From Terriglobia bacterium (GTDB lineage: Bacteria > Acidobacteriota > Terriglobia > UBA7540), in assembly GCA_030040515.1 (NCBI GenBank), contig JASHTO010000266.1:1-5093 (forward strand): 5,093 bases of DNA, given 5' to 3'. Under the pieces are notes generated by a model, which saw only the letters and a program-made list of their open reading frames with translations, searched no databases and was not told the origin of the DNA. The position numbers and the translations under genes were made by a program. This document shows positions 3,222-5,093 of this stretch, piece by piece (the stretch's first letter is position 1; each line of letters begins with the position of its first letter).

Positions 3222-5093
3222 ATGAAACCCTCGTCCCCTCGCCTCATCTCCGCACTGTGTTTATGCATCCCGTTGGGTTCTTCGGTGTTTGCATCTCCCG
3301 CGCAGACCGACGCCGTGCGTGCGCGCGTAACGCAACCCGTTAACTTGCAGGACCGGGTCGTACTGCGGGGAAACGTCCATCCCCTGGCGCGGCAGGAGTT
3401 CGACCAAGGCCCTGCACCCGATAACCTGCCGACGGAGCGCATCCTGCTGGTGTTGCGGCGCGGCGCGGACCAGGAAGCGACGCTGCGGCAATTGCTCGAC
3501 GACCAGCAGACCAAGTCCTCGCCGCAGTTCCACCAGTGGCTCACGCCGGAGCAGTTCGGGCAGCAATTCGGCCCCGCCGATTCCGACGTTCAAGCGGTGA
3601 CGGACTGGCTGACGGGTCAGGGTTTTGTTGTAACCAACGTGTCCGCCGGGCGCACGGTGATCGAGTTTTCGGGAACGGCCGGGCTGGTGCGCCAGGCATT
3701 GGGAACGGAGATTCACCGATTCACCGTGAACGGCCAAGACTACTGGGCAAACGCCAGCGATCCACAAATTCCCGCCGCCCTCGCGCCCGTGGTGGCAGGC
3801 TTCACGTCGCTCAACAACTTTCCCCGGCATTCAAATCCGCTCATTGGCGCATTCTCCAAGTCGCAAGACACAGGCAATATCCACTCGCTTTTTACCGTGA
3901 CTTCCGACGGCACCAACTACTATGTGGTAGCTCCGATGGATTTCGCCACGATCTACGACGTGTTGCCACTCTGGAATTCCGGGCTGAATGGGGTGGGTGA
4001 AACGATCGCCATTGTCTCGGACTCGAATATTACCCTCACCGACCCGGAGAGCTTTCGCAATACGTTCGGCCTGCCCGTCAACGACCCGCAAGTCATTCTC
4101 GACGGTCCCGATCCTGGAATCACTGAAGATGAAACCGAGGCCGACATTGATGTCGAGTGGTCTGGGGCAGTGGCCGAAGATGCCACCATTGACCTGGTAG
4201 TTTCCGAGACCACCGAAACAACGCAGGGCATCGACCTCTCTTCCCTCGACATTATCGACAACAATCTTGCCCCAATCATGAGCGTGAGCTACGGCGAATG
4301 TGAACAATTTCTGGGGGCCGGGGGCAACGCGTTTTACGCTGCCACCCGAGAGCAAGGCGCGGCTGAGGGCATCACGATCGTGGGTTCGGCGGGGGACTCG
4401 GGCTCGGCAACATGCGACCAATCGACCACGGAAGTCGCGGCGCAGTACGGCCTGGCAGTCAGCGGACTTGCTTCCACGCCGTTTGATGTGGCGGTCGGCG
4501 GAACAGACTTTGCCGATGTCAACAACTGGTCGCAATATTGGAACTCGACGAATAGTGCCTCGGGATACGGTTCGGCAAAATCCTATATTCCCGAAACCAC
4601 ATGGAACGCCACTTGCGCGGCAGCGGGTCAGACCAGTGGTTGCGCTGAGGCGCAAGCCGACAGCCCGGAAGGGATTAATATCGTCGGTGGTGGCGGGGGG
4701 CCGAGTTCCTGCGGGCTTTGGAACACCGCCACCGATACTTGCTCGAGCGGCTACCCCAAGCCGGCGTGGCAAACCGGGAACAATGTTCCCCAAGATGGTG
4801 TGCGCGATCTTCCGGACATCTCCCTTTTTGCCAGCAGTGGGACAAATGGCAGCTTCTACGCCTTCTGCGAGGCCGACGCCCTGCCGGTCGGAGAGACCTC
4901 ATGCAACACGAGCGCCTCAAGCTGGTATTTTGAGGGTGGCGGAGGAACTTCCTTCGCAGCCCCTGCCTTTGCCGGCATCATGGCGCTGGCGAACCAGAAG
5001 ACCGGCCAGAGGCAGGGCAATGCGAATTACGTCCTTTACCCGCTTGCAGCGCAGGCCGGGGCAACCTGCACCTCTAACGCCGCGGCTGTCACC
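3222..5093 (+). CDS. Secreted S53 family peptidase (sedolisin/kumamolisin type) with propeptide, 3' end missing
   Basis: The frame is open for 624 codons to the window edge. Residues 1-24 or 1-27 look like a signal peptide (K2, R7, hydrophobic 8-23, cleavage after A-S-P-A or V-F-A). Residues about 38-200 are the pro-kumamolisin activation domain, with L-R-G-N-V-H-P-L-A-R (48-57) and F-H-Q-W-L-T-P-E-Q-F (103-112). The peptidase domain follows from about 235. Catalytic Glu306 and Asp310 sit in E-A-D-I-D. Asp392 in S-A-G-D-S-G is the oxyanion-hole aspartate, and Ser577 in G-G-T-S is the nucleophile. The D310-D392 spacing of 82 equals that I recall for kumamolisin (82 and 164). Such enzymes are acid-active endopeptidases that mature outside the cell by cleaving off the propeptide. 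Nine cysteines between 360 and 616 fit a disulfide-bonded secreted protein. The calcium-binding C-terminal part lies beyond the window. Confidence 0.95.
   Translation, partial: MKPSSPRLISALCLCIPLGSSVFASPAQTDAVRARVTQPVNLQDRVVLRGNVHPLARQEFDQGPAPDNLPTERILLVLRRGADQEATLRQLLDDQQTKSSPQFHQWLTPEQFGQQFGPADSDVQAVTDWLTGQGFVVTNVSAGRTVIEFSGTAGLVRQALGTEIHRFTVNGQDYWANASDPQIPAALAPVVAGFTSLNNFPRHSNPLIGAFSKSQDTGNIHSLFTVTSDGTNYYVVAPMDFATIYDVLPLWNSGLNGVGETIAIVSDSNITLTDPESFRNTFGLPVNDPQVILDGPDPGITEDETEADIDVEWSGAVAEDATIDLVVSETTETTQGIDLSSLDIIDNNLAPIMSVSYGECEQFLGAGGNAFYAATREQGAAEGITIVGSAGDSGSATCDQSTTEVAAQYGLAVSGLASTPFDVAVGGTDFADVNNWSQYWNSTNSASGYGSAKSYIPETTWNATCAAAGQTSGCAEAQADSPEGINIVGGGGGPSSCGLWNTATDTCSSGYPKPAWQTGNNVPQDGVRDLPDISLFASSGTNGSFYAFCEADALPVGETSCNTSASSWYFEGGGGTSFAAPAFAGIMALANQKTGQRQGNANYVLYPLAAQAGATCTSNAAAVT

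Noticed and set aside
3831..4793. Long minus-strand open frame (320 codons)
   Set aside because: It is antisense to the sedolisin gene, whose plus frame carries the catalytic motifs and a signal peptide.

Overview
The window reads like chromosome from a soil-type bacterium of the phylum Acidobacteriota. No rRNA or marker gene is present, so this rests on protein style. One gene encodes a PilZ-type protein whose domain ends in a W-G-V-P-N-P-P-A-D-W tail. Another encodes a secreted S53 peptidase whose propeptide carries R-G-N-V-H-P-L-A-R. Both recall acidobacterial homologues as I remember them; no search was run. The base composition is GC-rich.

Layout from left to right. Positions 1-346 (minus) hold the N-terminal part of a 2-oxoacid:acceptor oxidoreductase alpha subunit, cut by the window edge. 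Positions 347-825 are a long spacer with a strong extended -10 promoter for that gene, a leader of about 220 nt containing a 14-bp perfect palindrome, and a 93-bp palindromic repeat element. Positions 826-1899 (minus) encode the PilZ-like protein, which has a Pro/Ala linker and a helical C-terminal tail. Positions 1900-2497 are a 598-bp divergent spacer with a second, inverted copy of the repeat element and operator-like inverted repeats. Positions 2498-2881 (plus) encode a 127-residue protein resembling the N-terminal domain of HdrA-type proteins. Positions 2882-3221 are a spacer with a candidate promoter and small hairpins. From 3222 to the end (plus) runs a secreted sedolisin (S53) peptidase with propeptide and catalytic Glu, Asp, Asp and Ser all visible. 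It is still open at the window edge.

The genes look like separate transcription units rather than one operon: spacers are 340-598 bp and the strand changes once. Two of them (the 2-oxoacid:ferredoxin oxidoreductase subunit and the HdrA-N-like protein) belong by family to ferredoxin or electron-transfer chemistry, but nothing in the sequence links them directly. The most unusual non-coding signal is the pair of related palindromic elements at 632-724 and 2165-2214, which bracket the PilZ-like gene in opposite orientation. I saw no CRISPR array, tRNA, rRNA, insertion sequence or phage gene.
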